From NCBI GenBank assembly GCA_018661465.1, contig JABJIC010000031.1, forward strand, positions 34,675-98,674: a stretch of DNA of 64,000 nt, read 5' to 3'. Under the pieces are notes generated by a model that did not search any database, was not told the DNA's origin, and saw only the letters and a program-made list of their open reading frames with translations. The stretch comes from Gammaproteobacteria bacterium. GTDB taxonomy: Bacteria; Pseudomonadota; Gammaproteobacteria; Pseudomonadales; Pseudohongiellaceae. Made by a program: the position numbers and the translations under genes. Shown here piece by piece: positions 15,674 to 25,324 of the stretch; position 1 is the first letter of the stretch; the number at the start of each line of letters is the position of its first letter.

Positions 15674-16807
15674 ACCAAGATTTTACTAATCTTAAGCCTT
15701 TTACTGTTCTCCTCAGCTGCAATCTCCGAAGTACATATTCAAGCCACTCCAGATCGTGGGCTTCAGCCTCGCTTGATCAGCGATGACAGTGGAAATATTC
15801 ATCTGCTGTACTTCAAGAAGCGACTACGTGCTCCCGCGGCACGTGAAGGCAATCTTTATTATCGACAATACCTCCCCGAGCAGAATCGATTCGGTAATCC
15901 GGTTAAAGTTTCCAGTGGTGCTTTCAATCTGCAGACTTTTTCCATTGCCCGTGCGGCGATTGCTATCGATGGAGAAGGACGTATTCACGCGGTCTGGTAT
16001 CGAGCAAATGACGGTGAGTATTTCTATGCACGTTCAAATCCTGAGCGCACTCAATTCGAAGCTCAGCAATCAATGGTCAGTGAATTTGCGGAAGGAATCG
16101 ATGCCACGGCAGATGTCGCGGCTTCAGGAAATGACGTGGCGATCGTGTGGGCAGCAGGAGATTTAAGCAGGGAGTATGAAAGAACTGTTTACGCCAGACT
16201 CTCCCAAGACAACGGCGAGAACTTTGGAGAAGAGTTTGGTTTGAGTAATCCGGACCTCGGTGCTTGTGCCTGTTGCTCTCTGGCTACAGATTTTATCGAT
16301 GATGATTTATTTGTGGCCTATCGTTCGGCAATCGATGGCGTTGGTCGGCACATGCAACTATTGACCCTGGAAAGAGCAGAAGGTGAGAGTATCGGTTCAA
16401 GCTATGGTCCTGTAGGCGCATTACAGGAATGGGAACTATCATCATGTCCGTTAAGTACCAATGACATCGTGTTGGATGAAGATTCTGGTAACTGGCTGGT
16501 GTTTGAAACAGAATACCGAATCATTCAGATGGAACTCGAATCGGAAGCAGGAGCGATGGCTGTTGCTGATCCATTCGTCAAGACGCGACAGAAAAATCCG
16601 GCGTTGGCATTCAATGGAAAAGATCAGCGACTAATTGCGTGGGGCGAGGCAATCAGTCATGCCAGAGGGGGCAGGCTGAATATGCGTCTGCTCGATTTCG
16701 ATGGAGAAGTTGAAGGGTTTAGCTTCGAAGAGGAGATCACAATTCCTAATTACAGCTTTCCCGCTGCTGCAAGTCTGCCGAATGGCGATTTTCTGGTGCT
16801 CTACTAG
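15656..16807 (+). CDS. Secreted sialidase-like beta-propeller protein, unknown function
   Basis: From the ATG at 15656 the N-terminus (MKCNPWTKILLILSLLLFSS) is a normal signal peptide. Earlier in-frame ATGs (15560, 15635) exist, but the leader they add is atypical. The mature protein has BNR/Asp-box-like repeats: RLISDDSGNIHLLYFK, AIAIDGEGRIHAVWYR, YARLSQDNGENFGEEF and AFNGKDQRLIAWG. This fits a six-bladed sialidase-like propeller. A distinctive GACACCS cluster of three cysteines lies in the middle. Sialidase catalytic Arg and Tyr residues cannot be confirmed, so it may be a non-catalytic binder. Its stop codon overlaps that of the convergent gene by the palindrome CTAG. Confidence 0.7.
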   Translation: MKCNPWTKILLILSLLLFSSAAISEVHIQATPDRGLQPRLISDDSGNIHLLYFKKRLRAPAAREGNLYYRQYLPEQNRFGNPVKVSSGAFNLQTFSIARAAIAIDGEGRIHAVWYRANDGEYFYARSNPERTQFEAQQSMVSEFAEGIDATADVAASGNDVAIVWAAGDLSREYERTVYARLSQDNGENFGEEFGLSNPDLGACACCSLATDFIDDDLFVAYRSAIDGVGRHMQLLTLERAEGESIGSSYGPVGALQEWELSSCPLSTNDIVLDEDSGNWLVFETEYRIIQMELESEAGAMAVADPFVKTRQKNPALAFNGKDQRLIAWGEAISHARGGRLNMRLLDFDGEVEGFSFEEEITIPNYSFPAAASLPNGDFLVLY

Positions 16808-17481
16808 TTCCGTCTCTCTATCTGCTGCCTCTCAATCTGTTTTCGAAGCAAGTCATTCTGTTGAGAGTTTATCTGCTGCTCGGTTTCCAATTGCCTCCTC
16901 AGTTGTTCCTGTTGAAATGAGTTTTGCAATGAGCGTCTTTCTGCATTTTCCAGGATAGAAAATTCCAGATCCGTAACTCTTCTGGAAACAGAATCGGTAG
17001 TTCTTGAATTGCTGCCTTGCTGCCTTAGATCATTGAAAACCGTAAATACGAATTGGGTATTGTTCTCCAGCGCAGCATCATCACATAAGTTCTCAATTCC
17101 GGCGACTCTTCTTAGCTGAGTAGAGCTGTTGGGAATATCCCTAATTGAACTATCTACAGCTAAGCTATCTGAATTCGAATTAAGAGCCTCTGCCAGCATG
17201 TCCTTTTTCCAGTTGTTTAACTGGGAGCACTGCTCCAGGTAGTCTGCTATCAAACTACCATCGATGGCCTGCAGGAAGTTGTCACAGGTCTCACTCTCAG
17301 CGCTGTCTTGCTGGCATTGTGCAGCCAATTGATCCAGCTCTCGCAACAGTGTGCTGGCGCTGGCGATGACAGCTTCTACGCTATCTGAGCTGATGGGGCT
17401 GAGTTGGGCGTGGGACAACATGGGAACCAGCATGAGGAGCTGAAGCACTAACGCCGGGAAGTAGCCCTGTCTTGTTTTCAC
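16804..17481 (-). CDS. Secreted protein of unknown function with Gln-rich coiled-coil end
   Basis: I place the start at GTG 17481, which gives the signal peptide KTRQGYFPALVLQLLMLVPM cleaved near SHAQ. A longer TTG-initiated form to 17520 is possible but would bury the signal peptide. The mature part has four Cys residues (QCQQDS, ETCDN, EQCSQ, NLCDD), consistent with periplasmic disulphides. The last 70 residues are a charged, Gln-rich helix (RRQLETEQQINSQQNDLLRK) typical of a coiled coil. I do not recognise a family. It is convergent with the propeller gene and shares a 4-base stop overlap with it. Confidence 0.65.
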   Translation of the reverse strand: MKTRQGYFPALVLQLLMLVPMLSHAQLSPISSDSVEAVIASASTLLRELDQLAAQCQQDSAESETCDNFLQAIDGSLIADYLEQCSQLNNWKKDMLAEALNSNSDSLAVDSSIRDIPNSSTQLRRVAGIENLCDDAALENNTQFVFTVFNDLRQQGSNSRTTDSVSRRVTDLEFSILENAERRSLQNSFQQEQLRRQLETEQQINSQQNDLLRKQIERQQIERRN

Positions 17482-17526
17482 TCGCCAGATACTCCCTTTG
17501 TTAGCCTCGAACTGTTCCAAATGACC

Positions 17527-17552
17527 TGTTTAGACAAGCCGTTTAGATAAGC
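17527..17552 (+). repeat. Two 13-bp tandem repeats between two minus-strand genes
   Basis: TGTTTAGACAAGC (17527-17539) is followed directly by CGTTTAGATAAGC (17540-17552); 11 of 13 bases match. They lie between the end of the YkgJ gene and the start of the coiled-coil protein gene. Confidence 0.6.
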
Positions 17553-17579
17553 AGCCTGGATGACTGCCTTAGATGACTA

Positions 17580-18014
17580 TTACTCGTATATTTTGAAGCG
17601 TTTATCCCATTTTTTGAAACGCTTGCGGCAATATTTATCAAACTTCTTATGGGTGGAGAAATACAGCTCACTGGCTTTTTCAATAGACTCGTCGAATTCG
17701 CAAAAATCATTGGTGTATTCACGACAAACCCATGGGCGAGTGTCGTAGATTCCGCAAACACCACCAGGCAGAAGGTGACTGCAGTTTGAATGGATGTGAA
17801 GAAACCAGCCATCGGAATCCTTGAAAATATTGATGCCCTCATGGGAAACCTGCCACAAAAGGTGATCGAAATCTTCCTTCGTTTTAGGTGCCGGCACCTT
17901 CTGATTAATAGAATTGCAGCAAATGGATTTCTTACATTTCGAACATTTCTTATCGATCTTGATCTTGCCGGCTTTTTCCACGTCTACCATTTTTATTTTT
18001 TCTTTCGCATTCAT
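17580..18014 (-). CDS. YkgJ-family cysteine-cluster protein
   Basis: This 144-residue cytoplasmic protein has the Cys pattern of the YkgJ family (PF03692): KKCSKCKKSICC near the N-terminus (about 19-30), then SNCSHLLPGGVCGIYDTRPWVCREY (Cys at about 86, 94 and 104) and a later Cys in NDFCEF. Such clusters are thought to bind zinc or an iron-sulphur centre. The C-terminus is lysine-rich. The biochemical role of the family is not settled. It is transcribed with the downstream coiled-coil protein gene in the same direction, but the 98-base gap and the repeat between them leave an operon uncertain. Confidence 0.85.
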   Translation of the reverse strand: MNAKEKIKMVDVEKAGKIKIDKKCSKCKKSICCNSINQKVPAPKTKEDFDHLLWQVSHEGINIFKDSDGWFLHIHSNCSHLLPGGVCGIYDTRPWVCREYTNDFCEFDESIEKASELYFSTHKKFDKYCRKRFKKWDKRFKIYE

Positions 18015-18219
18015 GTTTCTTTTCCGCTGCCTCTAAATATCAGACCCCGATTCTAGCACTGCTTTTTTCTGGAGTCTGTAGTTGATAACAGCGTTGATAT
18101 GAATGTTAAGAAAGAGCAGGTCGTCTCGGCAACCAATTCTTTATATCGAATCCTATTCAAGGCTTTACATTAACGGATAGCCTCTGGAAAATAGCTCAAT
18201 CAATTAGGGGAGTGATTCG

Positions 18220-20478
18220 GTGAAAAAACCCAATAAAAATGGAATCTTATCGCTTGGCAGGCAGGTTATCTATCTTGTTCTGGCGGCCATGCTTGCTGCT
18301 TGTTCTACTGAGGAGCCGGTCTCTACCAGCGCCACGAATGTCGAAGCTGCTGCAGCCCCGGGAATAGCTATAAGAACGCTATCAACAAAACCCTGGCTGA
18401 TAACAGGTGGGGATGTCTTGCTGGAGCTTGAAGTCGAGGCGGGTCTCAGCCCTGAGCAGCTGAGCATTACGCTTAATGAAAGCGATGTAAGCCACTTATT
18501 CCGAGCAGTAGGCTCTAGCCGAATCCAGGCTATGCTGACCGACATTCCTGTTGGAGATAGCCGTGTTACCGCGACAGCTGCCAACAGTTCAGAAACAGCG
18601 TCCCTTACCCTGACAAACTACCCTGTGTCTGGCCCCATTATTTCCGGTCCTCATCAGCAGCCTTTCTATTGTCAGACATCTGAGTTCGAAACTGTTGCCG
18701 GAGATACACTGGGTTCCGCTAACGATCTGAATTGTTCAATCACCACCCAGATAAACTATGTGTACTGGTCTGATACTGATCAGCAGTTCAAAAACTTCGT
18801 TCGAAGTATTGCCGGGGACTTTCCTGAAGACATGGCAATGATAAGTCAGCCAAGTGGAGAGTCTGTTCCTTATTTAGTTCGAGTGGAAACCGGCACAGTT
18901 AATCGTGCTATCTACGAAATCGCCATGCTTCATGATCCTGCCATGGGAGCCCTGGACCCCTGGAATCGTAGTGAGAACTGGAATGGCAAACTGGTGTATA
19001 CACACGGTGGTGGCTGTCGTGGTGGCTGGTATCAGCAGGGTAATCGAACCGGTGGAGTAATGCGCAGAGGCTTATTTGAATTAGGCTATGCCGTGACTTC
19101 TTCCACCTTGAATGTATTTGGGCAGAATTGTAATGACCTTCTCGCCTCAGAAACCCACATCATGGTGAAAGAGCGTTTTATTGAACACTATGGCGTGCCT
19201 GTTTATAGCATCGCCACTGGTGCTTCTGGGGGCTCCTATCAATCCCACCAGACCGCCGATAATTACCCGGGAGTATTTGATGGGATCGTTGTGTCTTCAA
19301 GCTTTCCCGATGTAACTTCGGCGACTATTTTTACTCTCGCCGATTCTCGTTTACTCAATTATTACTTCACCCAGACCAACCAAGAAGGCTTTACCGTAGA
19401 TCAGCAGTTGGCAGTTGCAGGCTTCGGCTCATGGGGGTCGATTTCAAATCTTTCCACCGGAGCAGGAAGACTGGACCCCATTTACAACATCGAAACCCCT
19501 GAAGAAGAGCAGGGAGGAGAGGTGAGTATTCCTGCACTGGAAGATTCACTTTACTCCGAGTCCAACCCAAACGGTGTCAGAGCAACTGTTTATGATCACA
19601 CCGTCAATGTCTATGGTGATGTAGACGGTAGCAATTATCCCATGGCGCAGCGCGCTCTTGATAATGTGGGAGTGCAATACGGCCTGGCCGCTCTAAATGA
19701 TGGCGTTATTAGTGCTCAGCAATTCATCGACCTAAATCGTGATATAGGCGGCTTTGACAGAAATCTCAATCATGTTTCCGAGCGACATCGTGGTGATTCC
19801 CAAGCAGGCAAGCGAGCCATTGAATCTGGAAGAGTTTTGTCCGGTGGTCAGGGTTTAGCCTCTACTCCAGTTATTGATTATCGAAGTTATACCGACCATA
19901 GAGAAGGCGGCGATATTCATATGATCGTACATCAGTTTTCCACCCGGCAGCGCCTGATAAATGCCAATGGACACGCGGACAACCATGTTATGCAAGTGGG
20001 GGGGCTTTGGGGCTTCACCGAGGAGCAACCGGATTTGGGGAATTTGTTTCGCCAGATGGATAGTTGGTTAATGAATATTGTCGGCGACACCGCGACTGCT
20101 GATCCAGTGTTAAAGACTGTCAGAAACCGTCCCCAGTCCTTGCTGGACAGCTGTTGGGATAACACCGATGAACAGCATAGTCTTATTGAAGAGCGTCAAG
20201 CTTATTCGGGGAATGGAGCCTGCAGCGAGCTTTACCCTGCCTATCAGACTCCTCGCCATGTGGCCGGTGCGCCGTTGGAGAACGATATCATCAGTTGTCA
20301 GCGTCGCAGGGTGAGTCGAGCTGATTATCAAGTGGAGATGACGCTGGAAGATTTGGCGCAACTCGAGCAAGTATTCCCTGAAGGCGTATGTGACTGGGCG
20401 AGAGGGGATGCCAGCGCCGCACAACATCAGGGCGGCTGGTTGTCGCTTGGACCATCACCGGTTAATAGGCTTTTCTAG
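18220..20478 (+). CDS. DUF6351 family lipoprotein, putative alpha/beta-hydrolase
   Basis: A 752-residue protein starting at GTG 18220, preceded by AGGGGAG. The signal peptide ends in the lipobox LAAC. After a linker comes a small beta-domain (IRTLSTKPWLITGGDVLLEL, to about 150) and then the large DUF6351 domain, with LVYTHGGGCRGGWYQQG (oxyanion-type region) and ATGASGGSYQSHQTADNYPG, in which GASGG looks like a nucleophile elbow. DHREGGDIHMIVHQF near residue 565 may supply further active-site residues. The fold and motifs suggest an esterase-like hydrolase, but no substrate is known. It is monocistronic. Confidence 0.82.
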   Translation: MKKPNKNGILSLGRQVIYLVLAAMLAACSTEEPVSTSATNVEAAAAPGIAIRTLSTKPWLITGGDVLLELEVEAGLSPEQLSITLNESDVSHLFRAVGSSRIQAMLTDIPVGDSRVTATAANSSETASLTLTNYPVSGPIISGPHQQPFYCQTSEFETVAGDTLGSANDLNCSITTQINYVYWSDTDQQFKNFVRSIAGDFPEDMAMISQPSGESVPYLVRVETGTVNRAIYEIAMLHDPAMGALDPWNRSENWNGKLVYTHGGGCRGGWYQQGNRTGGVMRRGLFELGYAVTSSTLNVFGQNCNDLLASETHIMVKERFIEHYGVPVYSIATGASGGSYQSHQTADNYPGVFDGIVVSSSFPDVTSATIFTLADSRLLNYYFTQTNQEGFTVDQQLAVAGFGSWGSISNLSTGAGRLDPIYNIETPEEEQGGEVSIPALEDSLYSESNPNGVRATVYDHTVNVYGDVDGSNYPMAQRALDNVGVQYGLAALNDGVISAQQFIDLNRDIGGFDRNLNHVSERHRGDSQAGKRAIESGRVLSGGQGLASTPVIDYRSYTDHREGGDIHMIVHQFSTRQRLINANGHADNHVMQVGGLWGFTEEQPDLGNLFRQMDSWLMNIVGDTATADPVLKTVRNRPQSLLDSCWDNTDEQHSLIEERQAYSGNGACSELYPAYQTPRHVAGAPLENDIISCQRRRVSRADYQVEMTLEDLAQLEQVFPEGVCDWARGDASAAQHQGGWLSLGPSPVNRLF

Positions 20479-20524
20479 TTTGTGCTGAATACTGTTCGGC
20501 TATAACAAAACACTGAATAAACGA

Positions 20525-20899
20525 TTAGTTTTTGTCTTTGTTCATTGCCATAAGTTGCATCTGCACACGATGAACCTCCTGCAGCATTTCTCTCTTGCAC
20601 ATATGTTGCCATGCAGCCATTTTGATTATAGTAAAAATGAACATGCAAGCGATGAGCAAAAGCGCCCAATCCAAAGCAGCCCGAATATCTGTGGCCTCGG
20701 TGTAATTGTTGAAGAACACTACCGCCGCAATAAGGAACGCAATGGAAACAGCATAGATATACCAGATCATCCAGGCCTGCTTGCCTGAAAAAATTAGGCC
20801 AAGTAACTCAAATATGCCGACTCCCGCTTTGATATCTTTCATCTTAAGCTGATCTTCTTCTGATAACGCGTCAAACAATTGATCGTCTATTACGCTCAT
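20525..20899 (-). CDS. Small two-helix membrane protein (DUF6768-like)
   Basis: This 124-residue protein has an acidic amphipathic N-terminus (SVIDDQLFDALSEEDQLKMKD) and two membrane helices (about 45-65 and 80-98), followed by a charged helical tail. The overall layout, including the WMIWYIYAVSIAFLIAAVVFF segment and the conserved KMAAWQHMCKREMLQEVHR region, resembles DUF6768. The assignment is by eye and is moderate at best. No operon partner. Confidence 0.6.
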   Translation of the reverse strand: MSVIDDQLFDALSEEDQLKMKDIKAGVGIFELLGLIFSGKQAWMIWYIYAVSIAFLIAAVVFFNNYTEATDIRAALDWALLLIACMFIFTIIKMAAWQHMCKREMLQEVHRVQMQLMAMNKDKN

Positions 20900-21104
20900 G
20901 ACTAACTCTCCTTAATCTCTGTTCACCAGAACTGCCCTTGATTAATACAGAGTGGTGGTTTATTTTCAATCAGTTAGCTCATTTTAATCTGGAGCTCACA
21001 GCCGCCACATAGGCTAAGGATTCAAGTGGCTGAATAACAAGGAAAAATACCACAGCTGCTGTTCCTGTATGTAATGTAAAGTAAGCAAAAGAGAGAGACA
21101 CCCC

Positions 21105-22100
21105 ATGATTAGCTCCAAGAATATAATCGCCCTCGCAGTAATCACATTGAGTTCCTCCGCAATTGCCCAGGATGCCTATGACCCGCCACGTAATGCATCC
21201 GGTAAGCCTGATCTTCAAGGCTTTTGGACTAATGCCTCACTGACCACTATGCAACGCTCCGGCAACTACGAGGAAGTGGGTTTGATTATTCCCGACGACA
21301 GTCTAGCCGAGATGACTGCAAATCATCATCAAAACGTTCGACAAGCGACGGATGATAATCAGGTACAGGGAGAGCTTCCTTCTGGCGAAGATCTTGGTCG
21401 AGGACGCGGTTATAACGCGTTCTGGGTAGATCCCGGAACTCAATTTGGTAATGTAAAAGGTGAGTATCGAACTTCCTGGATTACCTATCCGGAAAATGGA
21501 AGAGTTCCTTACTCAGAGCAGGGCGGTGAACTACGCAGACAGAATTTTGCAAAATTTTCTGGCAATGATGGACCCGAAGGAAGAGCTCTTGGCGAGCGCT
21601 GCCTTATCGGCTTTGGCAGCACCGGTGGCCCACCGATGAATAATGTCTTGTACAACAATATGTATCAGATCGTGCAAACCGATGACTATGTAATGATTAT
21701 GGTTGAAATGGTTCATGATGCTCGAATCATTCCAATCGATGGTGAGCACCGCCCTGATTCCCACAAGCCATGGCTTGGGGATTCAGTCGCTTTCTGGGAT
21801 GGAGATACTCTGGTTGTTGAAACAATAAATTTACATCCGCAACAAGCTCCACGTAATTCCGCAGCACTCTCGGATGAGGGAAAAGTAATTGAGCGCTTTA
21901 CCCGTTTTTCCGACGAACAGGTACTTTATGAGTTTGAAGTTAGTGACCCGAATTATTACAGTGAAACCTGGCGTGGTGAAATGTCATTTAACGCAACTGA
22001 TGCTCAGCCTTATGAATATGCCTGTCATGAAGGAAATTACGGTTTACCGGGAATCCTCGGCGGCGCTCGAAGACTGGAACAGTTGGAAGCAGAGAACTAG
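21105..22100 (+). CDS. Secreted GKPDxxGxW family protein, unknown function (copy 2)
   Basis: A 331-residue protein with a Sec signal peptide cleaved near AIAQDAYD. The family opening is PPRNASGKPDLQGFW. Shared blocks follow: WITYPENGRVPYSEQG, GPEGRALGERCLIGFG, NNMYQIVQTDDYVMIMVEMV, HDARIIPIDGEHRPDSH, WLGDSVAFWDGDTLVVET, then YEFEVSDPNYYSETW and YEYACHEGNYGLPGIL. The last block, with its Cys-His-Glu-Gly-Asn, is nearly identical in the copy at 30480. The ERC and the CHEGN cysteines may form a disulphide. AGAGAGAG precedes the start. A strong terminator follows. Function unknown. Confidence 0.82.
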   Translation: MISSKNIIALAVITLSSSAIAQDAYDPPRNASGKPDLQGFWTNASLTTMQRSGNYEEVGLIIPDDSLAEMTANHHQNVRQATDDNQVQGELPSGEDLGRGRGYNAFWVDPGTQFGNVKGEYRTSWITYPENGRVPYSEQGGELRRQNFAKFSGNDGPEGRALGERCLIGFGSTGGPPMNNVLYNNMYQIVQTDDYVMIMVEMVHDARIIPIDGEHRPDSHKPWLGDSVAFWDGDTLVVETINLHPQQAPRNSAALSDEGKVIERFTRFSDEQVLYEFEVSDPNYYSETWRGEMSFNATDAQPYEYACHEGNYGLPGILGGARRLEQLEAEN

Positions 22101-22142
22101 TTTCTCGCGAAAGGATTAGTTGGATCTACATCAAGAATCAAT

Positions 22143-22165
22143 AAAGGGGCCTCGGCCCCTTTTTT
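22143..22165. terminator. Rho-independent terminator between convergent genes
   Basis: AAAGGGGCC (22143-22151), loop TC, GGCCCCTTT (22154-22162) and more T residues. It lies between the gene ending at 22100 and the minus-strand channel gene ending at 22232, and could serve both. Confidence 0.88.
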
Positions 22166-22231
22166 GTAACAGCAGTTCATCGAAATAGTTTCTTGTGAAG
22201 TGTGCTATTTATGAGGGTCAAAAATTAAGGT

Positions 22232-22660
22232 CTAAGGTTCTTCTTCCCAAAACTGAGTCATCTCCATAAACATGAATGAGGATGACCAGGTTATAAGAGA
22301 CAGTCCGGTTAGACCTTCCATACCCGATAGGAATCTCAATTGGCCGAATGGTTCGATGTCGCCGTAACCAATAGTAGTGTAATTGCTGAACGAGAAATAC
22401 ACGCTGTCGATCAGGGATCCATCGTAGTTACCTTCGAGAGTTCCGAAATCACCGTAGTGAAACATCAGATAAAAGGCGATGCCAAACATCCATACCTCGA
22501 TGATGTGGGCACAGATAGTACCGAAAACCCCGACAACAACTCGAATCCGATGCTTTACTTTTAATTTTGGAATTATGATTGAGAGAAATCTCAGAATTTC
22601 GTAATGAAGCACTACGGCTGAAGCCACCAGAAAAATGATTATCATTATTGACAGAAACAT
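22232..22660 (-). CDS. Two-pore-helix type potassium channel (Ion_trans_2)
   Basis: A 142-residue membrane protein with the potassium selectivity filter TTIGYGDIEP at about 95-104. It has a hydrophobic N-terminal helix, a second helix around 42-68, a pore loop (DSVYFSFSNYTTIGYGD) and a final helix (about 107-132) ending in EMTQFWEEEP. There is no RCK/TrkA-N regulatory domain, so gating must be by voltage, partner or membrane state. It is separated by 67 bases from the end of the neighbouring protease gene on the same strand. Confidence 0.88.
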   Translation of the reverse strand: MFLSIMIIIFLVASAVVLHYEILRFLSIIIPKLKVKHRIRVVVGVFGTICAHIIEVWMFGIAFYLMFHYGDFGTLEGNYDGSLIDSVYFSFSNYTTIGYGDIEPFGQLRFLSGMEGLTGLSLITWSSSFMFMEMTQFWEEEP

Positions 22661-22727
22661 CAGAAATTCTCCGTGTAGTGCTTCAGAAAGTGCAGAAAAC
22701 AGCGCAAAAATTTATCAATTTCACCCA

Positions 22728-25166
22728 TTATATAGGAGCTCCCGGTGGCATGGGTAATGGTGCGCTTAATAAACTGCTGATGGAGCCTCTTTCGAACCAG
22801 TTATTGATTTCGTCCGCCGCCAGCTGATGATGCGCCTTCCACTGCGAGTCTGCATCCGCGCCGAGTTGCTGGTTCAACCAATTCAGTAGTCCATGAAGAG
22901 AAAGGTTTACTTGAGCTTTTACCTGATTGTCTACGCCGTCATTCCTGACCAGAGCCATCATTCTATACAACAGAACATTTTGCACTGCGCGTTGAATATT
23001 CGCCGACTGATCGAAGCCCTGTGTTGAGTAATAGCTGGCGTCCAGAAGCCGATCCATCAACTCTGTAACAGAGGGTAGTGATGAGTCCCTGCCGTGTTGG
23101 TTATTCATTCGAGTCAGGCGTTGATGTTGTAACAAACCCTGCACGGTGTGATCCGCCGCTGTTTCGGCGATAGCGAGATAATCAATGCCCTGGGCAGTTC
23201 TAAGCGGAAAGCTTTCTCTGCTTCGATTGTATCCAATGGGCTTGGGTGGAATCATTTCAAGCACCGATTGCGGAATCGCCAGAACTTCCGGATCCAATGT
23301 TTTTATTAGTGCTTCGACTGCCTGCCACTGTTCGTCTGCGGGAACTGCCACAAGCTGAGGCTGCTGATTGCTGAGATCGCCATCGTACACGCCATATTCA
23401 TAGTAAGTGCCGCCAACAATTTTTTGCACCGCATCAATTTGGTAACGGTGGAGAAGATACAGTGGCACCAGTATTTCTTCCAACTCAGCATAGGGCTGAC
23501 CGGGGTTCAAGTTTCCCACGCCAAATCGATTTAGGGCTTCTTGTCTAACTTCCAGTAAGTGGTCCAGTTCGGTGGTTGGGTAACCGCCGTTATCCCACAT
23601 ATGGGAAAGTGGGTGAGCACTGCCCGGTGCACGGCTATCGGCATCGGAAATATAGAGAAGCCCGGCATCACTGTTTTCCTGGAGCGTATTGCTCAAGCCA
23701 TTGTTCTCTTCAGTGGCATTCAAAAATTCGCTATAACCGTACTTAATAACCTGATAGTCCCATTGACCCAGTCCGACATCATAAGCATTGAGTGCATTAA
23801 GTAGGCCTACATCATCAATGTCGATAAGCGGATGTGGGTAGTCCATAACGGATGCTCTTTGGTTAATGCTTGCTGCAAAGTTGTGAGCAATGCCAAGGGT
23901 ATGTCCGACTTCGTGTGCGGATAGTTGTCGTATACGGGACAAAGCCAGTTGTTGTATTGCTTCATCGGAGCCTTCAGTCGCCAGCCCTATCAGTGATTGA
24001 GCGATACGGTAGTCTTGCCGGACACGTAAGCTTCCCAGGGTCACTTTACCTTTGATGATTTCACCTGTTCGAGGATCAGTAATGCTTGAGCCATAAGACC
24101 AGCCTCGAGTTGAGCGGTGTACCCATTGAATAACGTTGTAGCGAATATCCATGGGGTCTGCATCGTCAGGCAAGAGCTCCACCTGAAAACCATTCTCGAA
24201 TCCAATTGCTGCAAACGCATCTGACCACCAGCGTGCGCCATCAAGTAGCGCAGACCGCACCGGTTCCGGTACTCCAGGGTCGAGATAATAGATTATTGGC
24301 TCCACAACTTCGCTGCTTGCTGCATTGGGATTGCGTTTTTCCAATCTATGTCTGGAGATGTATCTCTGGGTCATGTCCTCATTAATTGGGGCGGCAAAGT
24401 CCTCAAAACTTCGCGACCAGAAACCGGACTGAGGATGAAATTTTCTTGGTGTGTATCCATCATCTGGAAGTTGTACAAAGGAATGGTGCAGACGAACAGT
24501 GATAGCATCGGCTGAAGGGGTAACTGAGCGAACGAGTCGACCGTTACTGGAACTATTGGTGAAGGTAAGTTGTGCTTCGAATTCACTATTTTGAGGGAAA
24601 TTTCGTGTTCGGGGAAGGTAGAGCGCCGAGCGGGTCTTGTCGACACTGTAGTTGCCCTGATCACTGGCCGCGAGAGTTGCACTGACACCGTGAGCATCTT
24701 CGAGTAGGAAATCCGTTAGATCGATCAGCACCGCCTGATCAGATTCTGCTTCCACTGTGAATCCCCAGAGTATGGATTCAGCAAAAGCCTCTTCTACTGC
24801 GAGTCGTTCCAGTTCGTTGTCGGATTGAGCGCGGTATTGGAGGTTGATATGTTTTAGAAATATTTTGTTTCCGTGTCGCTCAAATTTAACCACTCTGCCT
24901 GAGCCTATTTGTCCTCGATCCAGCCCGATATCGTTTGATCCGATACCGGTGGCAAGAGAGTTGGTATAAAGGAATTCTTCATCCAAATTCTCAATTGCCA
25001 GAAGCAATTTACCGTTGCTGTCCTGATAATAGAAATCGAAATAACCTTCATAATGTTGAGTATCCGCTATTGCATCATCGAAAGAGATGGCTTCTTCTGC
25101 AGCCATTGAATAACCGGCTAAAAACAGAGCGGCAAAAGGAAGAATCAGCTTTAAATTCAGTTTCAT
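22728..25166 (-). CDS. Secreted zinc metalloprotease (DUF5117/DUF4953 type)
   Basis: An 812-residue protein with a signal peptide (to about residue 22). The N-terminal half resembles DUF5117 (VKFERHGNKIFLKHINLQYRA). The catalytic zinc motif HEVGHTLGIAHN is at 418-429 (His418, Glu419, His422, His428), followed by a Met-turn-like SVMDYPHPL at about 438-446. This is the extended HExxHxxGxxH type of metzincin. The C-terminal 250 residues are helical and include LVPLYLLHRYQIDA, seen in this family. The substrate is not known. It is probably periplasmic or secreted. Confidence 0.9.
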   Translation of the reverse strand: MKLNLKLILPFAALFLAGYSMAAEEAISFDDAIADTQHYEGYFDFYYQDSNGKLLLAIENLDEEFLYTNSLATGIGSNDIGLDRGQIGSGRVVKFERHGNKIFLKHINLQYRAQSDNELERLAVEEAFAESILWGFTVEAESDQAVLIDLTDFLLEDAHGVSATLAASDQGNYSVDKTRSALYLPRTRNFPQNSEFEAQLTFTNSSSNGRLVRSVTPSADAITVRLHHSFVQLPDDGYTPRKFHPQSGFWSRSFEDFAAPINEDMTQRYISRHRLEKRNPNAASSEVVEPIIYYLDPGVPEPVRSALLDGARWWSDAFAAIGFENGFQVELLPDDADPMDIRYNVIQWVHRSTRGWSYGSSITDPRTGEIIKGKVTLGSLRVRQDYRIAQSLIGLATEGSDEAIQQLALSRIRQLSAHEVGHTLGIAHNFAASINQRASVMDYPHPLIDIDDVGLLNALNAYDVGLGQWDYQVIKYGYSEFLNATEENNGLSNTLQENSDAGLLYISDADSRAPGSAHPLSHMWDNGGYPTTELDHLLEVRQEALNRFGVGNLNPGQPYAELEEILVPLYLLHRYQIDAVQKIVGGTYYEYGVYDGDLSNQQPQLVAVPADEQWQAVEALIKTLDPEVLAIPQSVLEMIPPKPIGYNRSRESFPLRTAQGIDYLAIAETAADHTVQGLLQHQRLTRMNNQHGRDSSLPSVTELMDRLLDASYYSTQGFDQSANIQRAVQNVLLYRMMALVRNDGVDNQVKAQVNLSLHGLLNWLNQQLGADADSQWKAHHQLAADEINNWFERGSISSLLSAPLPMPPGAPI

Positions 25167-25324
25167 GGGTTCAATCCCGATTGTTATGCAGTGGATAAAG
25201 GAATAAATTCTTAGTAAGGTTAATTTGCTAGGCGGTTAATAGCAATACGAACAATGCCCGGTCGAATTTCGCAGGTATAGACTAGATTACTCAAAAGTAG
25301 TGAGAAGCTAAGGTAGAGAAAAAA

